In this document: piece by piece, positions 1 through 9,586 of the stretch
How the letters are laid out: every line of letters begins with the position of its first letter
How positions within the stretch are numbered: the stretch's first letter is position 1
DNA from: Hermatobates lingyangjiaoensis
Lineage: Eukaryota; Arthropoda; Insecta; Hemiptera; Hermatobatidae
DNA length: 64,000 bases
Direction of reading: 5' to 3'
Assembly: GCA_026182355.1 (NCBI GenBank)
Contig: JAPFBL010000531.1
Coordinates: 1-64,000 of the forward strand
Made by a program: the position numbers and the translations under genes
Notes under the pieces: model-generated
What the model was told of the DNA's origin: nothing
The model's database searches: none
The model's input: only the letters and a program-made list of their open reading frames with translations

Positions 1-705
1 TTACTAAAACTTCCATCAATAAAATATATATGCCAAAAAAAATATATTGATGTATTTATGATTTTTATTGTCATTCATTAGTTTCATATTTTGATACTAA
101 TATTATTTATTAATGTTTTTAGCTATGATGTGGTTTTGTATTTTAAACCTTTGAAATTGAATTTTAAATATATATATATAAATATATTATATATATTATA
201 TATATATATATATATATTTATATAATGATTAATTTACTCAATGAAACAATTTTGAACAATACTCTAAGGCCTTTCGTCAACACATCGTCAGAGAGCAAGT
301 GAACTAAAAAATAATAAATACTTGTTAACCTGGTTGATTGAAGTTTCTATCAATTACCTGGTTGGTAACCCTGAATGAATGTGCCCTGAATGAAGAAGTC
401 TTCATCTGTTTAATTATTCCGCTAATCAAAACTTCATCCAATTTATAAAGTCCTATGCTATTGTTCATTAATTTCTCATAAAAGTTCTTTTATGTGTGCA
501 CTCCGACAATATTTCTTCTTCTTTCCGAAGACACAAATATTACTTCATTTGCTTCATTCCATTCATGATTACTGTTTCTTATGTGCATGAACATAGTATT
601 TATTTATATATATATATATTATATAAATATATATATAATATTATATTATATAGTGTTTTTCTGTGTTCTTTTCTCTGCGTTAAAGTATATATATATATAT
701 ATATA
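1..705. other. AT-rich DNA with (TA)n tracts, no gene seen
   Basis: No protein-coding or RNA gene is recognisable here. TA dinucleotide tracts lie at about 168-225, 604-650 and 686-706. Short open frames in this stretch read through the TA runs as alternating Ile-Tyr and have no other protein character. Confidence 0.6.
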
Positions 706-840
706 AAGATTTCACATAAACACGTGAAATAACAATCAATGATCAAACCACAACAAGAAATATGTTGGGTTTTTGACTCTGACGAAGACCACTTGTTACG
801 GTTGAAAAATCTTAGTCTTGTTTTCCCATTTCTTATTGCT
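706..840 (+). repeat. Family T HHR repeat, single copy
   Basis: This copy starts next to a (TA)n tract with the family T end, the small hairpin TTTCAC...GTGAAA in inverse orientation, and then runs into the plus-strand HHR-like core CTGACGA at 779-785. The core is followed by an ACC/GGT stem and GAAA, although the stem III palindrome AGATCT is changed here. At least nine related copies occur in the window. Confidence 0.7.
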
Positions 841-859
841 CAAGAGTATTTAAGTTGGT

Positions 860-1730
860 ATTTTTTGTATGAGTACCTGATGTCGTTTCGGTTGATTACT
901 TACTTTTTTTAGAAAAGTGGGTTATTAAATTTATTTTATGAGTACATTACATTTACATTTTTTATATTATATAACGACTTAATGCAACAAAAATTTTTAT
1001 TTATTTTTAAAAACGTAATTTTTTAAAAAAATATTTATTTTTTTAATTAATAAAATCAAAACAATTTATTATCAGTTTGTTTAACAATGTGGAAAATTAT
1101 ATGCTCGATTGGAGTTGATTTTTTACATAGAAAAAATGTATTCCTTTCAAATCTCATAATAAGTCAATCAACCATTTCAATTTTTTTATTTAATCTTTAA
1201 AAATCAATTTTATTTCCGTGCATACACTTAAAAAATGTAAATATTAAAAATTAAATGTACGTTAATATACAAAATATTAAATTTGAATCTACAGAACAAA
1301 AGCCTGATATACACTGCAAAACTTATAAAGTATTATAAGTATTGCAAATACTATAATAGTTATAGTATCTGCAATACTATAAGTATTAAAGTATAATACT
1401 ATAGTATTATACTATATACTATAGTATATAGTATTATAAAATGTATATACTATTTTAGGACAGAACATTTTAGTTGTTATCTATAAAGTCATTATAAGTA
1501 TTACAAGACATTAATACTTGTAAAGCATCTGTATTAGTAAGACTCGAAATCTGGGGATCAACGTAAATAATGTCAACAAATCTGACAATTATAGCGAGTG
1601 AGTCATTAGTCCAGGAAAGACAATCAGTTTTTATAGTTTTCGTGCCCTTTACAGTAATTAAAGTTTTTAAGATTTTTTTATAAATGTCTGTATTTTTTGT
1701 AAAATTTTTGGCAAAAGTTCATTGTTATTT
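860..1730. other. AT-rich DNA, no gene seen
   Basis: Nothing recognisable is coded here. A region of imperfect TAGTAT and TATAGT repeats at about 1320-1445 can form several weak hairpins; it looks like decayed simple repeat. Confidence 0.5.
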
Positions 1731-2425
1731 AATGAACTGTTCAGCTTCAACAAAACATTTTCTGACGACTAAAAATGTCCTATATTGCTTGATTGGTAAT
1801 GTAATTATTAATGAAAATTACATCAGCTCATCCAAAAGATAATGCTATAGTTTTAGTTATAATTTTATTTTAATTCCTCAATGGTATGGCTTGTATCGCT
1901 CTCACAAGCATTCAGATTAAATAAGTCAAATTGTTTATATTTTATTAAGAAAAAATTTTTCTGTTGTTTTAAAAAACTGGGGATATTTTTCAGTTACTGA
2001 AACATAACTGTAAAAAGATTTGTAGCATCAAAGATAATCCAAATCGTTAATACTCTGGAATTAGTAGTTTACGAGGAAAAAAAATGTCTAAAAACACATT
2101 TTAGCTAAATAAGTGATTCTTCTATTATATATAATTGCTGCCAAACTATAGAGCACATCTACAACAAGAGGGCCATTTTTGTGTAAAGTATCAATTTAAT
2201 CTATCAAAGATTAAAGACGTAGCGTCTAGACAAATTTTTTGTTTCATAATCATCCACCTACCACACACTCACACAGACATCATGAAATAACATCATAAAA
2301 TGATTTTAGGGACCACAAAACATGTAATTTTGTCAAAATCTCGAGATCAAATTCATTTATGATCACTATAGTTTACTTACAGTAAAGTAAAAAAATAGTT
2401 CATAAATTATAAGGAGGTAAGAATT
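1730..2425 (-). repeat. R1 dispersed repeat, minus-strand copy
   Basis: Read on the minus strand, this matches parts of the long copies at 28.3-30.3 kb and 40.7-42.6 kb. The clearest anchor is GTGAGAGCGATACAAGCC, the complement of 1887-1905, which is also present at about 28853. The GT-rich block and the region reading 'TTTTGAC...AAATTA...GGTCCC' are shared too. No coding sequence was recognised in any copy. The family is unidentified. Confidence 0.6.
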
Positions 2426-2482
2426 ACACACGCAATAATATAATAGTATAAGATAGACACTAGAGTTGTGTAATAAAGAGAA

Positions 2483-2487
<5 letters not shown>

Positions 2488-2518
<31 letters not shown>

Positions 2519-2660
2519 ATTTCACATAAACATGTGAAATAACAATAAATGATCAAACCACAATAAGAAATGGGAAAACAAGACTAAGATCTTTCAACCG
2601 CAACAAGCGGTTGAAAGATCTTAGTCTTGTTTTCCCATTTCTTATTGTGGTTTGATCATA
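2488..2660. repeat. Family T fold-back palindrome after (TA)n
   Basis: A (TA)n tract is followed by the hairpin end of family T and then by arms of about 55 bp each (2549-2603 and 2605-2659). The turning point lies exactly in HHR stem II (ACCGC...GCGGT), so the ribozyme stem itself may have served as the snap-back primer. Confidence 0.75.
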
Positions 2661-3090
2661 TATATATATATTTCTGAGGTTAGATTGGTATGAAAGAGAG
2701 GGCATGGTGGTGAAGTAGTGGTTTGATATGAGATTGATTAAAGAAAATAGTTTTAATGTTTACAATAGAGGTAAAGGATTTGAGGTATTCTCCACTATGT
2801 TTAATTATACAAATTTTCCAAACAATTAACCAAAACAAAAGTATTACAATCTGTAATTAAACATGAGAGAGAGAAAATTTGTTTAAATTAGTTATAGTAT
2901 ATTATGTCCAAAGGCTATTTAGCCGGGTTTTGTTTAGCCTTAACGGCTTTCTCTTGTGTAAACCACATGTTCTCAGCTGACTTACCTCTCTCGTCATCAA
3001 ACTAAAATTCCTTCACTTTCAGCCAGCTAATCCTCTTATAACAGTCTAAAAATGCGGGAAAATCACTTTCAACAAATCCTTATAACCATT

Positions 3091-3333
3091 AAGTGACCAG
3101 TGTTACTTTTTCATTCTCGTTTTTGCAACTGTTATTATTCCTTTCAATGCCTTTTAATATTCTCTCATCAAGCTTGTGTTGCTCTGAATACTGGTTTTTA
3201 TAATAAACTTTATGCATTATTATAAAAACCAGTATTTAGAGCAACACAAGCTTGATGAGAGAATATTGAAAGGCATTATATGGAATAATATCAGTTGCAA
3301 AAACGAGAATGAAGAAGTAACACTGGTCACTTA
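3091..3333. repeat. Fold-back palindrome inside PLE coding sequence
   Basis: Bases 3091-3205 are the near-perfect reverse complement of 3217-3333, with a spacer of about 11 bp. The right arm is the start of the PLE reading frame, so the left arm is an inverted copy of coding DNA. Similarity stops abruptly at 3091. This fits snap-back synthesis at the 5' end of a truncated cDNA. Confidence 0.8.
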
Positions 3334-3811
3334 TTATAAAAGCCCACCTGTGAGTAGCCTGTTTATTAAAAATAATAATCAAGACAAAAGTTCACATTTA
3401 AAGGAAAGAAATCTGGTGTACGAGTATACATGTACTAATGGGGACTGTGAAACCCAAAAACACTCGTACATTGGTATGACTACCACTTCCCTATCAAGGA
3501 GGCTCACGATGCACCTAATGGCCGGAGCACCCAAAAAACATACGCAAGACAAGCATAATGTTAAATTAACCCGAGAGATGCTGGTTACAAATACTAAAAT
3601 TATAAAAAAAGAAAGTAACCACCATAAACTAAAAATTTTAGAGGCTATATTAATTCAGAAACTGAAGCCTCTCCTAAATATTCATGTCGAAAACAGTAGC
3701 CGTATATTGAAGCTAATTAGTTCACATCAAGGGCATCGAGAAACCCCTGCAGGTAGCGACTCAGGCCGAGAGGCCACTCACCCCACAGGATTAACGCCCA
3801 CCATTTCTTAA
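3212..3811 (+). pseudogene. Penelope-like element, C-terminal GIY-YIG endonuclease fragment
   Basis: This is the 3' end of a Penelope-like retroelement reading frame. The GIY-YIG nuclease domain nicks the target DNA to prime reverse transcription. In the 199-residue frame, a typical linker (YYKSPPVSSLFIKNN, about residues 41-55) is followed by LVYEYTC and a zinc-type Cys pair (CTNGDC). Then come the YIG motif with its arginine helix (SYIGMTTTSLSRRL), MHL.AGAPKKH, and the helix with the catalytic glutamate (LKILEAILIQKLKPLLN). The reverse transcriptase domain is missing because the copy is 5'-truncated and folded back at 3091-3333; the first methionine is therefore not a natural start. An HHR-like motif and the beginning of a second PLE unit follow. 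The domain call is secure; activity is unlikely. Confidence 0.85.
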
Positions 3812-3889
3812 ACTTTATGGAAAACAACCCCTTCTACCTTCTCCATGTATATATAAACCAGATATTTCACCTTAGATCTTATTCACGTC

Positions 3890-3922
3890 CTGATGATGAA
3901 TGTTGATCATTCAAAACATGTC
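3890..3922 (+). ncRNA. HHR-like motif downstream of PLE frame (degenerate)
   Basis: CTGATGA is followed by one extra T, a GAATG...CATTC stem II, AAAA in place of GAAA, the self-complementary ACATGT and then C. The G12-to-A change should inactivate it. PLE long-terminal-like repeats are known to carry hammerhead ribozymes, and this one sits about 80 bp after the PLE stop codon. Confidence 0.6.
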
Positions 3923-4040
3923 GACCATAGGAGATATACTTTATTGTGTAGACGAAATAACGAGAGTGTTATTTTAAAAAAATTGAGAAACTTGTTAAGA
4001 AACAGGTATCAGCTAGATTTGGTGTCATTTTCAATAATAT
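3893..4040 (+). pseudogene. PLE N-terminal fragment ending in (TA)n
   Basis: The frame after the HHR reads YTLLCRRNNESVILKKLRN, then RYQLDLVSFS, then passes into Ile-Tyr repeats encoded by (TA)n. Layout and composition resemble the PLE N-terminal pieces at 5.05, 24.3, 46.5 and 47.2 kb (a basic 'L.KL.R..L.L...F' pattern). It appears to be the start of a second PLE unit cut off at the TA tract. Only about 40 residues support the call. Confidence 0.45.
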
Positions 4041-4043
4041 ATA

Positions 4044-4082
<39 letters not shown>
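4037..4082. repeat. (TA)n microsatellite
   Basis: Nearly pure TA dinucleotides terminate the PLE fragment. The unrelated sequence at 4083-4289, downstream of it, has no recognisable gene. Confidence 0.9.
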
Positions 4083-4085
<3 letters not shown>

Positions 4086-4289
4086 AGTCTCCAATCGTCT
4101 CTGTGCCAGTGCGCTTAGTTCCCTCTCTTACCTCTCCGAAAATTAAAGACTGTAAGTGTGTGCTTTTAATTTATCTATGTTTCTTCATGCACATTGAACT
4201 GCATTTGTCCATTTCGGTTCGCATTTTCTTCGAAAAGTGCATATATATATCACTTAATTTAACAAAACACGATCCAAACTGGACACAAT

Positions 4290-4465
4290 ACGAGTTCAAA
4301 ATTCAAGAAGAGTAACACACAGAGTAAGGAAACACACTTACAGACACAAATTTTTGGGTAATCCGTCTTCAGGAGAAAAGATAAAGGGAGACGGATTACC
4401 CGAAAAATTGAGTCTGTAAGTGTTTCCTTACTCTGTGTATTACTCTTCTTGAATTTTGAACTCGT
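4290..4465. repeat. Family E fold-back palindrome
   Basis: Arms 4290-4367 and 4390-4465 are inverted copies with a spacer of about 22 bp. Each arm carries part of the HHR-like block CTGAAGACGGATTACCCG followed by a 'CTGTAAGTGT' region. The same family occurs at 56.29 kb and as another palindrome at 59.68 kb, ending at the same 'ACGAGTTC' border next to (TA)n. Confidence 0.8.
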
Positions 4466-4487
4466 ATATATACATATATATATATAT

Positions 4488-4693
4488 CAATGATCAAACC
4501 ACAATAAGAAATGGGAAAACAAGACTAAGATCTTTCAACCGTAACAAGCGGTCTTCGTCAGAGTCAAAAACCCAAGTTGGGTTTTTGACTCTGACGAAGA
4601 CCGCTTGTTACGGTTGAAAGATCTTAGTCTTGTTTTCCCATTTCTTATTGTGGTTTGATCATTGATTGTTGTTTCACGTGTTTATGTGAAATC

Positions 4694-4694
<1 letters not shown>
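4488..4694. repeat. Family T fold-back palindrome with full HHR core
   Basis: Arms 4488-4575 and 4577-4664 meet at CCCAAGTTGGG with no real spacer. Each arm holds CTGACGA, an ACCG...CGGT stem II, GAAA, the palindrome AGATCT and then T. The right side continues to the 3' hairpin TTTCAC...GTGAAA and a (TA)n tract at 4695-4722. Confidence 0.85.
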
Positions 4695-4723
<29 letters not shown>

Positions 4724-4730
<7 letters not shown>

Positions 4731-4837
4731 CTAGAATCTTGAAGCTGTTTGACGACAATCAGAAGAAAAACCAGTTACTGAGAGTGAATGAAGATAATCT
4801 AATACCTTCCCTGACACAAACGGCTGTAGGAAGGTAA
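4724..4837 (+). pseudogene. Probable PLE C-terminal tail
   Basis: Directly after the (TA)n tract, a frame reads GFARILKLFDDNQKKNQLL and ends at 4837. The stretch 'RILKLF' resembles the tail of the PLE frame at 3.7 kb (SSRILKLISSHQ). About 215 bp further on come an HHR remnant and a PLE N-terminal fragment, so the region 4724-5250 reads as one PLE-to-PLE junction enclosed by TA tracts. The family assignment of this short frame is tentative. Confidence 0.4.
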
Positions 4838-5051
4838 CCAGAACCCTGGGGAAACCTCACCTTGCTGATACCTTTCTACAACCTTCCACTTATTATGATT
4901 GTTAACCTTGTGCGTCTATTTTGTTATCATTGTTTATTTTATTAATTTATTACAATTATTTAGTAAAGTATTCTAGTATATTTGTATCATTATGTTGTTA
5001 TCGTTACGTAGTGTGTATAATTTTGCGAAAGTAGCTGTATATAAAAATAAA

Positions 5052-5085
5052 CTTGAAAATGGTCGATGTGGACCGAAACATGTTG
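5052..5085 (+). ncRNA. HHR-like motif in PLE junction (degenerate)
   Basis: The core CTTGAAAAT (from CTGANGA plus one base) is followed by a GGTC...GACC stem II, GAAA, the palindrome ACATGT and T. Stem II, GAAA and stem III are intact but the CTGANGA box is damaged. Confidence 0.55.
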
Positions 5086-5247
5086 GTTTATAAAAATAAA
5101 AATTTTCGAGAATTAATATATCTAGTCCCGAACTCTTGGAAGTCAGAGGTCAGAAGTTGGGAAAAATTAACTCGTAATGGTGTGAAATTAGAAATAGGCA
5201 TAAGTTTTAATAAAAATTTTATAGTAGAAGGCCTGCTCCCCAAATAC

Positions 5248-5250
<3 letters not shown>
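5059..5250 (+). pseudogene. PLE N-terminal fragment ending in (TA)n
   Basis: The frame reads NKNFRELIYLVPNSWKSEV, then WEKLTRNGVKLEIGISFN, then EGLLPKYTN, and enters Ile-Tyr repeats from (TA)n. The same pattern (NKxFxEL, L.R..VKL..GI.FN, GLLP) recurs at 24.3, 46.5 and 47.2 kb, each time just after an HHR remnant and each time cut by TA repeats at a different codon. I infer the start of a PLE reading frame; no reverse transcriptase domain follows. Confidence 0.6.

Positions 5251-5292
<42 letters not shown>
5249..5292. repeat. (TA)n microsatellite
   Basis: Pure TA tract joined directly to PLE coding sequence. The following 5300-5535 holds no recognisable gene. Confidence 0.9.
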
Positions 5293-5297
<5 letters not shown>

Positions 5298-5537
5298 ATA
5301 ACTATGTAGTATTACTTTACGAAAAACAATATCGCAGTCGCAAGTTTTAATATAATTTTGAAGCTACATGGAGATGAATCGGCGAGTAGGAATGCTCAAG
5401 ATAATTGATATTAAGCTTAGCCTTAGACACAAATGTCTATGGACTTGTCTAAACTGTAACCTTCAAGTTAGCATAGCCTAACTGTAACCTCCTTTATTTA
5501 TATATCATGCATGTCGACTGCGTTATTGTTTTTTGTA

Positions 5538-5539
5538 AA

Positions 5540-5576
<37 letters not shown>

Positions 5577-5889
5577 ATATATATATATGTTACAAACAAT
5601 GATCAAACCACAATAAGAAAATGGGAAAACAAGACTAAGATCTTTCAACCGTAACAAGCGGTCTTCGTCAAAGTCAAAAACCCAACTGAAACACTTGATG
5701 AGCATTAGCTATTTTAACTCTGACGAAATTTAGTTATTGAAGCTGAATAGATGAGCATCATCTAGTGTTTCAGTTGGGTTTTTGACTCTGACGAAGACCA
5801 CTTGTTACGGTTGAAAGATCTTAGTCTTGTTTATCCATTTTTTATTGTGGTTTGATCATTGATTGTTATTTCATGTGTTTATGTGAAAT

Positions 5890-5926
<37 letters not shown>
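5538..5926. repeat. Family T inverted pair with ~50-bp spacer, flanked by (TA)n
   Basis: (TA)n tracts at 5540-5590 and 5893-5926 enclose family T arms at 5597-5705 and 5752-5862. The spacer contains a diverged piece of the same family (an 'AACTCTGACGAAA' block), so the arms turned back further upstream than in the other copies. The last TA tract is the insertion site of the 15-kb palindrome. Confidence 0.8.
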
Positions 5927-5930
<4 letters not shown>

Positions 5931-5981
5931 CTGTTTTGTTATTGAGGGCTAGGTCAAATAAAAGAAAATAAACTCCTTTCT

Positions 5982-6290
5982 AGGCCGACGTTTCGATGTA
6001 TTTGTACATCATCTTCAGGGCTAAAATTAGAGTAAGACTAATTATCAAAACAATCAATTGTAGTAGTAGTTTTGTATTGTAGATACATTTATCAAAACAA
6101 TCTACAACTCACATAGAGAAATAACACACATTTTTTAAGACCAACAGATACATACAAAAGGTTATTTTATAATCAGAGTTGTTGAGTACACATCTATTTA
6201 AAAGTATCAGACAAAAGGAAATTAGTTTTACCTTGGAAAGTGTGCTGATGGTTATTTAAGTTACATAAGAATTAATTGGTTATAAATACG
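5982..6290 (-). repeat. Family G HHR repeat at left end of palindrome
   Basis: On the minus strand, 5986-6018 gives CTGAAGA, one extra T, a GATGTA...TACATC stem II, GAAA, ACGT and then C. The sequence after it (6040-6290) is closely similar to 13205-13410 at the centre of the giant palindrome. It is absent from the right outer end, so it is either a later insertion on the left or was lost on the right. Confidence 0.7.
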
Positions 6291-6419
6291 AAAAAAACAC
6301 TACTCGTTATATTCATCTATCATTTCCACAAAACAGGGCGGGTGAACATATGAAGGTTACATGACGAAAGGTTAGTTTATGACTTAAGGTTATCATCCAT
6401 GAGTAGTAGAAGAGTATAA

Positions 6420-7140
6420 GTTCTGGGGGACCACGCCCACTTTACCCCCACTCCCGACCCTTTACAGGCGTGGCCACGCCCCCTTTCCCTCTACCCCGAC
6501 CATGCTCAGCCAATATTGAAGACCCCCTCCCCCCACCCCACCCCTCATCAGCCAATCACCTTCTTCCCTAACCACCACCTCTCTCCTCACTCCGCCTCTG
6601 GTCCCACCCGACATGCGCAGACTGACCTACCTCAAGGTTTGTTATGTTATGATAGGGGGGGTCACCCACCTTACACTTCCTTGTTTATGTTTTGATGCCA
6701 CACTGACCTACTTTCAAGGTCATCGGCAAGGTCGACTGGAAGTTGTGGTTGTACCCACCAGGTGGCAGCACCCAACAGAGTCAATAGATGTCCCACCCTG
6801 GGATTACTCATCCTGCCAAGGTGTCGCCATCTTAGCCTTCTTCTAAGCCTGTCCAGACTTGCCAACACAGCCGAGTCTACCACAGTTTATTAACCCGCAT
6901 ACCAGCTCAAAGTTTCCTTCCCCGTTCGAATCGGTTGTTGACGAATGAACCCAGCCAGCTGGTCAACTGCCGCTTCAACCTCATTACTATACGAACACGG
7001 GGCACAATCATTCCCGTTAGAACCAAGACGTACTTCCCCCACAATCTTGTGTATCCTACTAACCGCACCCACCCTCCTCACCCACATGTACCACCCGACT
7101 CCCTCACCTTCCTGTTTCAGTCAGTCGCCCGCTCATTAGT
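6420..7140 (+). promoter_or_regulatory. GC-rich block with CCAAT and GC-box-like motifs (left)
   Basis: This is the most GC-rich stretch on the left side of the palindrome. It contains CACGCCC (GC-box-like) motifs at about 6433 and 6475, two CAGCCAAT boxes near 6509 and 6549, and a CATGCGCAG motif at 6612 similar to NRF-1 sites. These suggest a promoter, but no convincing coding frame starts here and the MMP start is 3 kb away. Its several open frames in competing phases are best explained by high GC. Confidence 0.35.
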
Positions 7141-7169
7141 ATTCACCCCTTCTATACAGAGTTTATTTG

Positions 7170-8560
7170 ATCATGTCATTTCGCTTTGAGTCCCTTCGAA
7201 GGGATCATAAGGGCTGAGTGTAGGTACATTGAGTTTGGTATCATTTCACTCAGCGTTGGAAAATAATTTGGCTCGGATGGCACTTCGTGCTTTCCGAAAT
7301 TTCATTATTTTTTCGATATCTCTTACCGTTTACGAGTTACAGACCTTTTTTAGCCCTTAAAGCTATATTGTCAATAATGGGATAATATAGTAAAGTTTAT
7401 TGATCATTACCTTGTTGTAAATAACGAGAAAAGAGAAATTTGTATTGATTTTAGAGTTTATTTCCTCATGTCATTTCGCTTTGAGTCCCTTCGAAGGGAT
7501 CATAAGGGCTGAGTGTAGGTATATTGAGTTTGGTATCATTTCACTCAGCGTTGGAAAATAATTTGGCTCGGATGGCACTTCGTGCTTTCCGAAATTTCAT
7601 TATTTTTTCGATATCTCTTACCGTTTACGAGTTACAGACCTTTTTTAGCCCTTAAAGCTATATTGTCAATAATGGGATAATATAGTAGAGTTTATTGATC
7701 ATTACCTTGTTGTAAATAACGAGAAAAGAGAAATTTGTATTGATTTTAGAGTTTATTTCCTCATGTCATTTCGCATTGAGTCCCTTCGAAGGGATCATAA
7801 GGGCTGAGTGTATAATTGAGTTTGGTATCATTTCACTCAGCGTTGGAAAATAATTTGGCTCGGATGGCACTTCGTGCTTTCCGAAATTTCATTATTTTTT
7901 CGATATCTCTTACCGTTTACGAGTTACAGACCTTTTTTAGCCCTTAAAGCTATATTGTCAATAATGGGATGATATAGTAAAGTTTATTGATCATTTCCTT
8001 GTTGTAAATAACGAGAAAAGAGAAATTTGTATTGATTTTAGAATTTATTTCCTCATGTCATTTCGCTTTGAGTCCCTTCGAAGGGATCATAAGGGCTGAG
8101 TGTAGGTACATTGAGTTTGGTATCATTTCACTCAGCGTGGGAAAATAATTTGGCTCGGATGGCACTTCGTGCTTTCCGAAATTGCATTATTTTTTCGATA
8201 TCTCTTACCGTTTACGAGTTACAGCCCTTTTTTTAGCCCTCAAAGCTATAATGTCAAGAATGGGTGTATATAGTAGAGTTTATTGATCATTACCTTGTCG
8301 TAAATAACGAGGTAAGAGAAATCTGTATTGATTTTAGAATTTATTTGCTCATGTCATTTCGCTTTTCGTCCCTTCGAAGGGATCATAAGGGCTGAGTGTA
8401 GGTCCATTGAGGTTGGTATCATTTCACTCAGCGTTGGAAAATAAGCTGGCTCGGATGGCACTTCGTGCATTATTTCATTATATTTTCGATATCTCTTACC
8501 GTTTTTGAGTTATAACCCTTTTTTTTTTTTTTTTAGCCCTTAATGCTATGTTTTTACCAG
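7170..8560 (+). repeat. Tandem array of ~295-bp units, five copies
   Basis: Each unit contains the perfect 14-bp palindrome TCCCTTCGAAGGGA at 7191, 7486, 7781, 8073 and 8369, giving periods of 292-296 bp. The outermost units are nearly identical and the innermost is the most diverged. No coding frame is conserved across units. The mirror array on the right has seven. Confidence 0.9.
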
Positions 8561-9400
8561 TGTTAGTTTATAGTTGTCTTTTATCATTAATAATGATAAG
8601 GAGTAATTTTTAATCAGTTTGGATTATTTGATGTTCATCTGATGGGAATATCTGTTCTTTACAAGGGCTCGGAAGGGCCGAGAGATTGTTATGGGTATGG
8701 ACTTTGCAATAACTTAACACCACCTGTAAATTTTATAAGGAATGCTTTATGCTTTTTACGTCTGCTGTCTACGGACTGTCCTACTGTTGACCATAACTAG
8801 CTTGACGCTAGAGTGTTGACTTCATCTGAGAACAAGCCAGAGCAATATTCACACATCATATATGGTCCCACACTTATATCAAACGTCTTCACCTCCATAT
8901 GCAAACTCTCACCATCTTTTCCTCTTCCTCAATGTTTTGATTCACAAGTGGACTAATAACTGAGTCATATCTAACTCATGGTTACCCTAATGACATTACT
9001 GTACCAAGTTAATGTTATAATGCACACAATGAAAAAAAAAAAACTCATTGTTTTTGGTCTGGAGCTCAGTTGGACATGTTCACTTGTAGTTCAACATGTC
9101 TCGCAGACTCTTGTTAGTTTACACACTCGCTGTACACAGACATCAATATCCAGATGGTCAAATCCTAATTTATTATTGAATTTATGTTGATTTTTTTTTA
9201 ACACAACATTACTCATTAAATTGAGTAAGTTCAAAGGGGGTGGGTGAGGGAGGAGTGAATTGGATGCCAGCTCCTAACATGACCATTATTATTGTAAATA
9301 AAATTAGCGTTAATGACATGGATAATCGTCCCGATAAAGGCTCGCTCCACCCGTCCAGACACTACATGCTGGCTCCAGATGGAGGGGTCTGCGTGGAAAG
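8560..9400. other. Arm DNA without recognised gene
   Basis: Nothing recognisable is coded between the tandem array and the inner repeats. Short open frames here are not supported by any known domain. The mirror stretch is about 17.4-18.28 kb. Confidence 0.5.
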
Positions 9401-9586
9401 AATAATTACAAGAGAGTGTTATTCAAGCATGACTCATCCGCCCAAGGTGAGCCGACCTTAGCCTATCCAGCCATATCTCCTAAACCTGTCGAAACATGCT
9501 CAAGGTTTACCACCCGAGTCTACTGCAGTACATTAACCTTCTACATTAACGCTTAGACATGTCGCGTTGTATTTTTTCACATACAC

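Noticed and set aside
496..732. 78-residue Ile/Tyr-rich frame
   Set aside because: Mostly translated (TA)n tract.
2905..3090. Minus-strand frame next to the PLE fold-back (…KRISWLKVKEF…)
   Set aside because: It has codon-like continuity over about 50 residues with internal stops, but I recognise no family and cannot tell chance from a decayed element.
6613..7189. Several overlapping small frames in the GC-rich block, mirrored at 20.2-20.9 kb
   Set aside because: Five or more frames compete on both strands and none has a recognisable domain; GC-rich DNA has few stops. The same proteins appear twice only because of the palindrome.
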